From assembly GCA_904063045.1 (NCBI GenBank), contig CAJFCJ010000003.1, positions 3,086,504 through 3,150,503 on the forward strand: DNA of 64,000 nt, written 5' to 3'. The first letter of the stretch is position 1. Each line of letters begins with the position of its first letter. Made by a program: the position numbers and the translations under genes. Shown piece after piece: positions 54,493 to 64,000 of the stretch. A model generated the notes under the pieces. That model saw only the letters and a list, made by a program, of their open reading frames with translations, made no database searches and was not told the origin of the DNA. Source of the stretch: Dimorphilus gyrociliatus. Its lineage: Eukaryota; Annelida; Polychaeta; Dinophilidae.

Positions 54493-54850
54493 GCGTCCAA
54501 TTCCGCGCGAGTTCTGCTTTGAACATTTAAACTGGCTCCTCCTTTCGGCGAAAATTTATATTAAATTTTTGATTCGACGGAGTCAGTAACCTGTCTGATA
54601 GCAGGTGTACGACGTCTCCTAGGAATCTGTCGTTCTTTACCAGGTATTTCTGGTGTATCTTCAGAACCGCCTGCACTCTGGGGAGACGTCTAAAAGCGTC
54701 TAACGTCACTTACAATAAAAAACAATGGGACGGAAGTTAGGCGATTTTCGAATTCGCTAAGCCTATAGCTTAGCAATAACGAAACGGATATTTGCAGGCG
54801 GAAGTTGCAGCGTTTAGGGTCGATTTTCCAGTTTAATTAGGTTTATAAGT
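54493..54850 (-). promoter_or_regulatory. Probable promoter / 5' UTR of the zinc-finger gene
   Basis: A GC- and CG-richer stretch (GGCGCCG, CGCGCG-type words and others) begins at the zinc-finger exon 1 and extends about 350 bp upstream before A+T-rich DNA resumes. Position and composition suggest a promoter region. No TATA box or start site can be fixed. Confidence 0.4.
54561..54689 (-). CDS. Orphan candidate terminal exon, 42 codons
   Basis: Directly upstream of the zinc-finger start, on the same strand, an acceptor-like CGCTTTTAG (whose TAG is an in-frame stop) is followed by 42 open codons and a stop. The translation begins TSPQSAGGSEDTPEIPGKER and continues with a run of four arginines (QIPRRRRTPAIRQ...). 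The composition resembles a disordered C-terminal tail. I found no partner exon. The block is GC-richer, so it may simply be promoter or 5' UTR of the zinc-finger gene, and another frame is also open across it. Confidence 0.25.
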   Translation of the reverse strand, partial: TSPQSAGGSEDTPEIPGKERQIPRRRRTPAIRQVTDSVESKI

Positions 54851-56197
54851 ATGTGGGAGATGATTTATATTGAAAAAGGTAAATTATGTCGAAAGCGTGA
54901 AGCCTCTAAACTATCGTCATCACAGTAAATTACAGTAAAAATGCTTTTTCTCGTTCATATCTCAATTAAGCCTATTTAGAAAAACAGCAAGTGCCAAAGT
55001 GAAAGAAGCGCCATCTTTTGTCTTCCTATTGCGGTATTTTCATCACAAAACATTAACTATTGTAGTTTGTAAAGTAAACAAACAAATAAGACAGATTTTT
55101 TTTATAAATTCATCTAAGAATTCTTCTCTTATGTTTTGTTAATTTTTGTTTTGAACATTTCTATTTATAGAAATGTACATATATATATATATACAGTATA
55201 TTAGTATGTACAAATATATACATATACTTCTATACAAAACGTGTATTTACTGACATTTCTATAGTAATGCATTACATGAATTTTATTAAACGTTCCCATT
55301 TCACTTCTTACTCCTTTATTTACATTTCTTTTATTTCTTAATTGTTTTAAATGATTTATCGTTTAATCAAACTCCATCATTCTCTTCTTAAATGTTCAAG
55401 TACACTCTTCAATCATCATGCCTTATTTCATTAAACATTCGCAAATAATTTTCTCATGTAGATGTCGCCACTTTCTTAGAAATTTTGAAATATTTTTAGC
55501 AATATGCAATAATGTTCACAATTTTACTTTTAATTTAATCTACTAAAAAAATATTACTTTTTTTTTATAAAAAACAAATTTAATTAATATTTTACTAAGG
55601 AAGAAAAAAGTAAAGATCAAAGTTATTTTCTTATTATTTTGGCAAACATGATCGTAATACAGAAAAGAGTGGGTTGAAAAGGCAATACTATTTAGGTGAC
55701 GTCACTTTAACAAAAGACACTCTAAAAGATTGATTCAGGTTTTTGAAATGGTATGAAAGAAAATTATTTCCAGGGTAGAAAGGCGAACGGGAAATTTTCT
55801 TTCCAATTTTCTTTTTTTCTTTTCCTTTAGAATGATATTTATCAAATAAATAGTAGTTATCTTTAAATAGATTTAAATTTTATATAATCCTTAAATTCTT
55901 TCTCAAGATAAATGAGATTTTTTAATTATTTAACTAAGTAATAAAAATTTTCTTACTGATCCTTTTAACCTTTTCTGTCAAATATCGTTAACTTTAAATA
56001 AAGAGGAATTCCATTTTTGGAAAAAAAAATAGATATAAATAATAGAATTTTTTTTTTTTGCTTTATAAACACTAAAAATTCTTTTCTAAAAAGCATTCAA
56101 ACATTTTTTTTGAACAATTTGAACAGTCTTACAAAAGAAATATACATTTAGAAGAAAGTCATATTTTTTTTCAATATTTTTGTTATTTTTTTTCTTT
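54851..56197. other. Spacer, downstream of the Hes gene
   Basis: A+T-rich spacer between the zinc-finger promoter and the Hes stop codon. It holds a reverse-orientation AGATGGCG octamer (55009-55016), TGACGTCA at 55697-55704 and a (TA)n/TACAGTATA tract near 55180-55200. The Hes 3' UTR must lie at the right side. Confidence 0.55.
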
Positions 56198-59100
56198 TTA
56201 CCACGGCCTCCAAGGTTTATCTTCTAACCTCACATCGTTATCTAATCTAAAGCGTTTAACTGGTGACGACTCGCCGTCGGAAGAGAGTGCTGAAAAAGGT
56301 CGTCTGCAGTTAGTTGTTTCCTCTTTATTGTTATTAAGATCTAAGGTGGGAGTTGCTAAAACTGGTAATTGCATTACAATTGTTCTCTGAGCAGAGGGAG
56401 GCATATTAATCATAACGTAATTGGTTTGTTGCTCTTTACGAGGGGTACTTTCTTCTCCCGGTCGTCTAGCAGCCATGCAATTGCTAAGATGCTCTAATAA
56501 TCTGGATCTTATTTCAACATCAACTGAATCGATATTTGCTAAATATCTCGAAACTTCGCTAGTGCATTCATTAAAGCCAGCGTAGTACTTATTAAGAACA
56601 GCTGGATCTGTTGTGGCAATGGCTGAAAGGAAAAAAAGGAAAATTAAAGAAAGAAAATTGAACAATGCTATTTTTCAATTTCAATAGATGTTTACATAAG
56701 GGGAACTGCGATAAATTATTCGTTAAACTTTACCAAACTTAAACCTGTTGAATAGTTGCCAATTTTTATTTATTATTAACAATTTCTTATGTGTATGCAG
56801 TGCGTTATTATGCGTATATATTTATATATACTATATATGATTTGTACATGAAAAAAAAACAAATTTGCACTTTTACTATATTGATTTTATATATAACAAT
56901 ATATAAGGATTTATTTACACTTACCCCTTTATATAAAAAATACCAAGGTGTCTTAAAAAAATGTTAATGTTTTCTTAAATATATAAAAGTCAAGTGTTTG
57001 AGACCGGAAAAGTGTATATTCTTTAAGGGAAGAAGAAAATAACCCCCTTAGGCTATGAAATTACCAACGATGATTTACCTCTATTGGCAATTGACAAAAT
57101 CAGCTACTTGACGTCATCCAAAATGGCTATTGAACAATAGGTGAATATTTTATGGGTCGTAAATTGAATTGTTTAATGCTTTTTAGAGTGCTTCCAAAAA
57201 GATAAAGCATCGATAGTGTGAAAAAACGTACCTGAAAATTGCTACCTTCGTATTCAAGTTAAACGTTTTTATACTAAGTGAATTAAAAATAGTTAGAAGA
57301 TATCTGTCTATTCCAAACTTTATCGCCTTTCGTTATTATTCCTATTGTTCTAGTTAAACATCAGTGTTTTTTTTTTAAATTTACCTGAAAATTGTTGTCG
57401 TTGAATTTGTCTTAGATGTCTAACCGTATATTCTAAAATATCAGCCTTCTCCATTTTATTATGCCTGGCACCCTATTAAAAGAAAAATTATGCAATTAGA
57501 GTGTACTATTAGAATGTTAGTTCCTTAAAAGCCGTTTTAACAGCGCGAACTAACAAGCATCTAGTATTGAAATTTCTGTCTATTTATCATTGTAAACGTA
57601 AAGAAATATATATAGATTCCTAGCATTATTATTTATTGAATTACATTAGCCGTATGAAAGACGGAAATAATTAACATAGTTCCTTTTTTTTGACAACACA
57701 CACATATAAAAAAAAGTCTCTTCAATTATTATCTTATAGCTTCATCTTATTATTTAATCTTTTTTTTATAGGCTGATAAAAAGTTTCTTTACCACAGGAA
57801 GTCGTTTTTTTTTTAACACAAATTAGAAGTATTAAATTTCCACTCGGAGAGAAGTTTTTTAAAGACAAAATTTCAAACACCACTACTAATTACTCAGCTT
57901 GAAGCTGCTCCTTTCCCATGATTTTACCCTATAATCAACTGTTTAAACGATGCCGCCAATGCGATCCGATAACTCCTAACGAGTACTTATACTTGAACAA
58001 AAACAATGAATGAATCAAGAAACGAACTTTCAAAATAGAATTTAAATAGAATGATAAAATAAGGAATACGTTTTTTATTTAATTTAATAACATTTCTATT
58101 TTTCTTTTGCACGTGTTTAACTTTTACTTTTTATCTATAATTTTTTTTTAACACCTATAAATAGATAGAGCATTGAAATTTCTCACAATTAAACTATGGT
58201 AAAAGTGTGAACAGAGGTGAACAATTAATTCGTAACTAAACAAAAGACTGTTAAAAATCTGGTCAATGTTTTTACCCTTTTAAATTATTTAATTTTCAAC
58301 TATCTAATTATGACTAGAATGAGCTAAGAGAGTCAAAAGTTCACTTTTATTTGAACGGAAAAAGTAAGGGGAGACAGACAGATAGACAGACAAATTTAGT
58401 GAGAGGAAGAAGTTTTTAACACTTATTTAAATAGAAAAATTTAACTTACTTCTTTTTTCATAGTATCTAATAATAAACCCTTCAACTCGCAAAGACAAGC
58501 ATTAATTCTTGCTCGCCTCTTTTTTTCCATTATAGGCTTGCTGCTCTGTTACAGAAATAAATACATATATATGTATATATATAAATTTATATATATATAT
58601 AGATAGATAGATAGATAGATATATAAATATATAGATATATCAAGAAGAAAGATAGACAAAGAAAGAAAGAGAAAGCGAGAGAGAGAGAGAGAAACTACAG
58701 ATGATTAGGAAATTGGGCAGTTTCATGAAAAAAGAGCGTGGGAAAAAAAGAGAAAATATTTTTTTGTAATAGACTTTTATATTTTGAAATGAAACGTTGC
58801 ATGAACACGTAATTACTGAGGCCGCTTACTCAATAAGGAATTTTCTTGAATATGTTCAACGACGCGAAATAATGTGATTTAAGTCTCTTATATGTTATAT
58901 ACAGTAAGCATTCAAATAGCTATTTAACACTCTATAGCTATAAAGAGTCCAAAAGGTTCATCAATCGTCTATATATTTTCAGCTCAAGAATATCATATTC
59001 GTTCGAAAAAGATTCAGTAGCAACTGATAACGCTAAATATAGATAATGAAATGTATATTTTTATACGAAGAGCTTTGTCATAATTGCAGCGTGATTATTC

Positions 59101-59236
59101 ATCATAGCAATATGCTAATTGCTACAAATATCCGTCTTAGGATACTAATCATTACAGTTCTAGAAAGAATTAAATAGCTAACCTTTTTAGCGGAATCTGG
59201 AGACATAGCTTCTGTTTCACTATTACCTTCAGCCAT
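56198..59236 (-). CDS. Hairy/Enhancer-of-split (Hes) bHLH-Orange repressor, four exons
   Basis: A nuclear transcriptional repressor, typically a Notch target, that recruits Groucho/TLE. Minus-strand exons are 59236-59183, 58545-58450, 57472-57385 and 56622-56198. Splice phases 0, 0 and 1 all match, giving 220 residues. The basic region has the diagnostic proline ([16 protein letters not shown]22), followed by helix 1 ([13 protein letters not shown]), the loop ([16 protein letters not shown]) and helix 2 to about residue 77. The Orange domain spans about 91-129 ([16 protein letters not shown]...). The C-terminus is WRPW (217-220), the Groucho-binding tetrapeptide. The bHLH is split by an intron after KKE, and helix 2 from Orange by another, as in many Hes genes. 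The first exon encodes only 18 residues and ends at a gttagc donor. The sequence does not distinguish hairy from other Hes paralogues. Confidence 0.96.
58595..58692. repeat. (TA)n, (GATA)n and (GA)n tracts in a Hes intron
   Basis: Adjacent simple repeats in the first Hes intron: (TA)n up to about 58600, then about five GATA units to 58622, then GA-rich sequence ending in a perfect (GA)n run near 58675-58692. Confidence 0.85.
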
Positions 59237-59700
59237 TATTTATCAGAGAAGATTAATTGATTTATAGAATCACTTCAAACTTTTTTGTTAATTTCAACAA
59301 AACGAAGATTGAACACGCGCTTGTCGTACGGCCTTACACGCGACTGACCGTATGACTGACCCGCCGAATATGTGCCTAAATAAAGTTAGACTCCGCCCAT
59401 ATTCTATTGGCCAATAAACGGTGGTTGAGTAATAAAACTCGCGTGCTATATTCTGATTGGGTAAGTTATTACCTAAAATGTTTGACCACCGGTCAAGAAT
59501 TCAGTTTACATTACGTAATAGAGTATCTATAAATATTTGGACATTGGAAATAGCCTTTTTCACTTTTTCCTTATCTTTTTCCTTTGTATTAATTAACACA
59601 TAAGAAGTTTTAACCTTATCAAGTTATAAATTTTTTTAAAACGCCACCATCTTTTGCGTACTACTGATAAGATAAGCTTTAACAATATTTTCTCACGGGA
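59237..59700 (-). promoter_or_regulatory. Hes upstream region with Hes-type and Su(H)-type sites
   Basis: Directly upstream of the Hes ATG are two CACGCG words (59314-59319 and 59337-59342) and a third in reverse orientation (CGCGTG, 59440-59445). CACGCG is the class C site bound by Hairy/Hes proteins, so negative autoregulation is plausible. A palindromic CCAAT pair ATTGGCCAAT is at 59406-59415. An everted repeat TTGACC-ACC-GGTCAA is at 59482-59496. On the minus strand 59697-59689 reads CGTGAGAAA, matching the Su(H)/CSL consensus YGTGRGAAM used in Notch response. Motif matches are direct; function is inferred. Confidence 0.5.
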
Positions 59701-60885
59701 AAAAACAAAAGTATCTAATTTTATAAGAGGAAAGCATATAAAAAAAGTATTGATACGTCCGTTCTAACAAAGCAGTTTAAAGAGCTAAGCAAACTATTCA
59801 ATTCTTATCTGTAAAAAAAATGGGACTATTCAAAGAATGTTACAAAAATGGTTTCCTTGCAGTTAAAAAGTAAAAATTCGATAGTCAAAAGATTGAAACT
59901 CCTGCTGTTTTGGGTCGCATACCTACAGCAACCTTAACCTTTGCCGTATTATTTCATTTTGTATACACCTCAGGCACTGCATGACTAGAGGTAATTTTTA
60001 AGATGAAGAATATTCAAAACCCGTTTATTTTCATACGACTACTTTGCAGCGTGGTCAATAAAAGAAAATAGACGTCCAATCGAGATATTGTACTTATATT
60101 GTTACTGGTAGAACGACAGGGTCGCGTAGTCTTGACCTATACCTATAGATATGTTGAATAGGCAAAAAACCCTTGATAAATGTTAATTTGACAGAGAAAT
60201 CTTATTTTGTTAAAGAAAAGAACTATTGGAGAATTAAAGCCAGATCTCTATTCATTTCTATACTATCAAAATTTATATTTATATATTGCTTTTCATATTA
60301 TAAATGAAGGCGTTGTTACCTTTATTCATAGTCGTATGAACAATAAAGAAAGTAGACGAATTTGAAGATATACTGGGCAATTAAAGCGAAGTTTCAAATG
60401 GAGAAAAGTTCTATTTAAACCTTCTTCTTTATTTCATCTTTTAACAAACGATCGTGATTTATAATCTGTCAATGTTACCCGTATGGTACTTTTAACATTT
60501 ACAATAAAAACAAGTAGGTGATATCTCTTTTTTTGACCCCTTCACAGAATATCTTTCAATCCTTTATTTAATAAAGAAATTTTCCTTTTCTGTTTTTTTG
60601 CAGGTGTAAAATAGACCTATTTTTAAAAGTGTCAATTGTATCCAGTATCTTTTTTTTATTGGCTTTAACAACAAAAAGAGGAACTTTTTTCCCACCTCTT
60701 CAATCTTGTCATTCAACTTTTATATCCGAGAGATGACGATGTGAACTGATAGAGCGCCACCTATAGATATACATGAAAAGGATATGTTAAAAAAAAGAGC
60801 GAAAAACATAACACTAATGAATATTTGATCGATTCGCTCAAAGCTTTTTGCAAGCGTTTGTATCGTTTCAGGAAGCTTTATACTC
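59701..60885. other. Spacer between divergent genes
   Basis: A+T-rich sequence between the minus-strand Hes gene and the plus-strand exon at 61035. It contains a reverse AGGTGGCG octamer in TATAGGTGGCGCTC context at about 60753-60766. No exon is recognised. Confidence 0.5.
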
Positions 60886-61034
60886 TGCACTGTTCGTTTA
60901 CCGAATTGATTCACCCTGAACGTTGGCGGCGCGCCGCACCCTGCCCACTTGTTTGCGGCGCGTTTATCGACGGAAGCCGCCTGTGAGCAGGGAAGGGTAT
61001 AATAGCGCCACCTACCCGCCGTTAAGGCGTCACA
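60886..61034 (+). promoter_or_regulatory. CpG-rich promoter-like island
   Basis: The GC-richest stretch of the window (GGCGGCGCGCCGCACC and similar). It has a TATAATA word at 60998-61004 about 31 bases before the downstream ATG and a reverse AGGTGGCG octamer at 61006-61013. A long minus-strand open frame (61070-60720) is probably a by-product of the base composition. The layout suggests a promoter feeding the exon at 61035. If the TATA-like word is used, transcription would begin almost at the ATG. Confidence 0.45.
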
Positions 61035-61168
61035 ATGGAAGCGGACGACTTCGACGTCTTCTGCCAACAAGCCGGGCGCAGAAGGTTAAGCAGCGCATCG
61101 GAATTTGGCGGTAGTATGCCATGTATAGTTCAACCAGTAGAGACAAATTCACCAGGAACTGATACTAG
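61035..61168 (+). CDS. First coding exon of an unidentified gene, truncated by the window
   Basis: An ATG in good context (CACAATGG) opens a 44-codon frame that ends at a GTAAGC donor in phase 2. It reads MEADDFDVFCQQAGRRRLSS, then a Ser/Gly segment and 'MPCIVQPVETNSPGTDT'. The N-terminus is acidic, then basic, with no signal peptide or recognisable domain. The exon sits at the edge of the GC-rich island, and the next 2.8 kb shows no matching exon, so the first intron probably runs past the right edge. I do not recognise the product. Confidence 0.6.
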
Positions 61169-64000
61169 GTAAGCAATAAAGTACCTATAAAAGTTATTAA
61201 TTGTAATTAATATTTTATTACTATAGTAGTTATTATGATAATTGTTTTATATAACATAGTTTAACATTTTTCCTTTTCTTCATTTATCGGAAATGTTTCA
61301 CAATCTGATTGTTAATGCACATTGATTTTTACATTGTAGTATATTATTTACCTACTTGGTTCAATATTTTTTTTCAACTGTATAAGCTATGTACAATTTT
61401 CCATTGTTTTATGAATTCTTACTTAACATTTCCTACATATTAATTTATTGAAGTATAGAGGCGTCCTTATTCTATTTTTTACCACATATACTAAGGCTTA
61501 GTCGAGGAAATCTTTGGTCACGAAATCTATGATAAAGCTCCTGTGATTTACTTACTAGAGTATAATTATTAAGACTTTATTCACTGCTTTTTACTTTATA
61601 TTTTGCTACATATTTTCCTTCATACTATTATTCTTTCACCTTCCAGAATTTATCTTCTTCTCTCCCTATCTTTCTTCCTTTATATTTTCTATTTAGTCCT
61701 TTCTGTATCCTCTTACTCTATATACATATATACAGTATATATATATATATATATCTATATCTTTAGTCGTTTTGATAATAGTATAGAGATAGAATTTATA
61801 GTGAAATCTTAATTTAATAGCTTTCATTCAAAGTAAAATATTTGATTGTTTGATAAGAATTTTTTAATATTGTTCGTTCTTTTTCAAATTCTCATCCTTT
61901 ATTTATTGTTTCTCCCTTTACAATTACAATTTCCATTTCTCTTTCTTTCTTTTACTCTTTTATTTTCTTTGTATTACTTAATTGTTTATTTTACTCCGTT
62001 TGTCAATTTATACCGTATCATAGACATAATAAATTATTAATAATATATAGGCCTACAAAAAAAAGAAACAGCAAAACTATATAATAAAAAAAATGACAGT
62101 TCAACTGAATAAATAAATGACGTCACTTGACCGTGATTTATATTTATTTAGTTTGTTGGAAATTACAAGGTAGACGATACTGTAGATAGTGGTAGATAAA
62201 AATAGAATTAAATAAAACGTTATTCTGAATATTCAATACCTTAAGAGATGTTAAGTGCATAGTCTCTACTGTAGTATATAATCATAAACTTATAAATTGA
62301 GTTAATAGAATAATATTAATTGTATTTGTGTATATAAGATGCCATGTAATATGAAATTCAGGTTATGCTTATTTTTCATCTACGCATTCTGTTTTATTTA
62401 TTAAAATATATATGGAAGGAAAACACTATTATTAATAATTTGTGTACCTGAGTTGGGGTAACTGCAATAGGAAATATATAGCGAATATAGGGGGGAAAAA
62501 GTTGTTCTCTCACTGTTTTATTAAGATAGTGTACTTCCTGTTAATATTACCTTTAATGCACGTATACTTATTACTTCTCTTTTACTTTCTTCCTGTCTTT
62601 CCCTCTCTCATACTTTCTTTCTTTATATAAAGATATAGTGTACTGCGGAGCGATATTTCTTTCTCTTTTTCATCCATTTCCTCAGCTACCTTATGCCTCT
62701 CTCTCTTTCTCTCTTTTCTCTTTTCTGGATACATATAAGGATAGCGTGTAACCGATTTTAAAACTAATTTCTCTAAATATCATTTGTAATATATATATAA
62801 CATAACTTGATTGAACTAATTTATTTTACTAAGTTGGAAATATGGTTAATTAATTATGTAAATTGACTTTGATCTAGATGGATAAGAAAAATCTCCTACC
62901 AAGGCCTAGTAAATAGTGAGACGAGTATTTTAGCTAATATCCAGTCTCATCCTCCCTTTATAACATCTCACATCCTTAAAAATATAAAACATATGTGAGA
63001 AATAGTTTCGAATGATAGAAAGAAAAGAGAAATAGACCAAACTATATTTCTAAACATCAAGTAATTAGTCATTTCATTTGGACGTCAATATCTTTCTAAG
63101 ACCTGAAAATAACTCATCGTTCTTATTAAATTCTATAAATAGTATACAATTTCAGCATATATTCTATTAGGCACGTGTAGTAGAGAATAGAAGTATATTT
63201 ATTACCAAAGAGAAAATTTTGAAATTTTTCTTATCAATTAATTTAAAAGATGGCAAAGAATATTGCATGGAAGAAGAGCAACAACAAAAGAAAGATAGAT
63301 AGATGAATGTAAAGAAAAAAAATTCTCTCTGTAGCCAAACATAAAAAGTAATACTAACTTAATTCATTCTGTTAATTCCTCATGGGGAGAAAAAAGTAGG
63401 TAATTACGATACTATACTAACTACAATTAAGATTGACCCAAATATCGCTATTTCTTATGCTGTTATAGCATCTTTTCAGTATATTTGTGCTTATATCAAT
63501 TTTTAATAGATATATAGGGAATGTAAGCTTATAATAGAAGAAGAATTATAAAATCACTAACATAAATTTTTTTCGTCTTTTTCTTTTTGTCATTTAAATT
63601 AAGCTTTATATTTTGTTACTGTCAGGTTGTCAAAATTAATTTTTTCGTATAGTCCCTTTTTCTCTAATGATGAAAATAAAAACCTTGATAGTTGGCTAGA
63701 GGAGAAGAGACAAGAAACACGTTCGAGAATGATGTACATGTGATGACAAAAATAAGCTAGCTTACACGTTTAAACAGGCTCTGCCTTATTCAAACGGAAT
63801 ATATCTTATAAAGTACATAATAAAATATTTATTCACTATAGCACGGCAGCTCGTTCAGTGATGTAGATGATTATTTTTGAATACTGGTTAAAAATATAAA
63901 AAGCCATAATGACTATTATGACCTTCTATGAAGATGATGATGTTCACGGGATATTTTTATATTAATAACTTAAAAGACACCATAAGCAAAAACAACTTCA
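61169..64000. other. Probable first intron, nothing recognised
   Basis: A+T-rich sequence following the donor at 61169. It holds a (TA)n tract near 61735-61755, TAGGCCTA at 62048-62055, TGACGTCA at 62118-62125, pyrimidine-rich stretches (about 61600-61690, 61900-61960 and 62575-62730) and AGATGGCA at 63248. No second exon could be paired in phase. Confidence 0.5.

Noticed and set aside
54527-54709. 60-codon minus-strand frame starting at a GTG (TLDAFRRLPRV...)
   Set aside because: It lacks an ATG and overlaps the orphan exon frame. It probably lies in the zinc-finger 5' UTR or promoter.
60720-61070. 116-codon minus-strand open frame over the GC-rich island
   Set aside because: It is antisense to the better-supported exon at 61035, its second half is A+T-rich hydrophobic noise, and no domain is recognisable.
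1-64000. tRNA or rRNA genes, CRISPR arrays, autonomous transposon ORFs
   Set aside because: I saw no cloverleaf with a GGTTCRA-type T-arm, no rRNA-like block, no spaced direct-repeat array, and no reverse transcriptase, integrase or transposase motifs. Covariance-model and repeat-library searches were not possible here.

Overview
The window reads as nuclear DNA of a bilaterian invertebrate, most likely a protostome. It is A+T-rich (about 70% by eye), gene-sparse and full of (TA)n, (GA)n and (CT)n tracts. Its genes are split by GT-AG introns of about 70 bp to 9 kb, and there are no operons, Shine-Dalgarno sites or CRISPR arrays. Three things point to a protostome: an innexin gap-junction gene, a synaptotagmin-1 whose C2B domain carries the '[12 protein letters not shown]' loop I associate with protostome copies, and a small neuropeptide precursor resembling CNMamide. 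I cannot name the phylum. All gene models are manual: exons were joined by reading frame, splice phase and family motifs, with no transcript evidence.

Layout. 1-16.2 kb: gene desert with GC-richer islands and a diverged duplication of about 1 kb (near 5.86-6.87 kb and 9.57-10.65 kb). 16.2-20.6 kb: two-exon innexin on the minus strand. 20.8-28.1 kb: intergenic, with GC-richer islands at 24.3-24.7 and 25.1-25.3 kb. 28.1-34.3 kb: synaptotagmin-1 on the plus strand, with six coding exons and a probable untranslated leader exon. 36.5-37.9 kb: two-exon neuropeptide-like precursor, plus strand. 40.9-54.5 kb: five-exon gene for a four-finger matrin/U1-type zinc-finger protein, minus strand. Its 9.1 kb second intron hosts an intronless, oppositely oriented secreted-protein gene (43.5-44.1 kb). 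56.2-59.2 kb: four-exon hairy/Enhancer-of-split (Hes) repressor ending in WRPW, minus strand. 61.0 kb to the right edge: first coding exon of an unidentified plus-strand gene inside a small GC-rich island.

Several genes suit a nervous-system or signalling setting (innexin, synaptotagmin-1, neuropeptide, Hes), but nothing shows that they are co-regulated. At the DNA level, octamers of the AGATGGCG type (CTCF- or YY1/Pho-like cores) and the palindromes TGACGTCA and TAGGCCTA recur far more often than base composition predicts. The Hes upstream region carries Hes-type CACGCG sites and a Su(H)-type site. The most novel candidates are the cyclic neuropeptide precursor and the nested secreted cysteine-rich protein.
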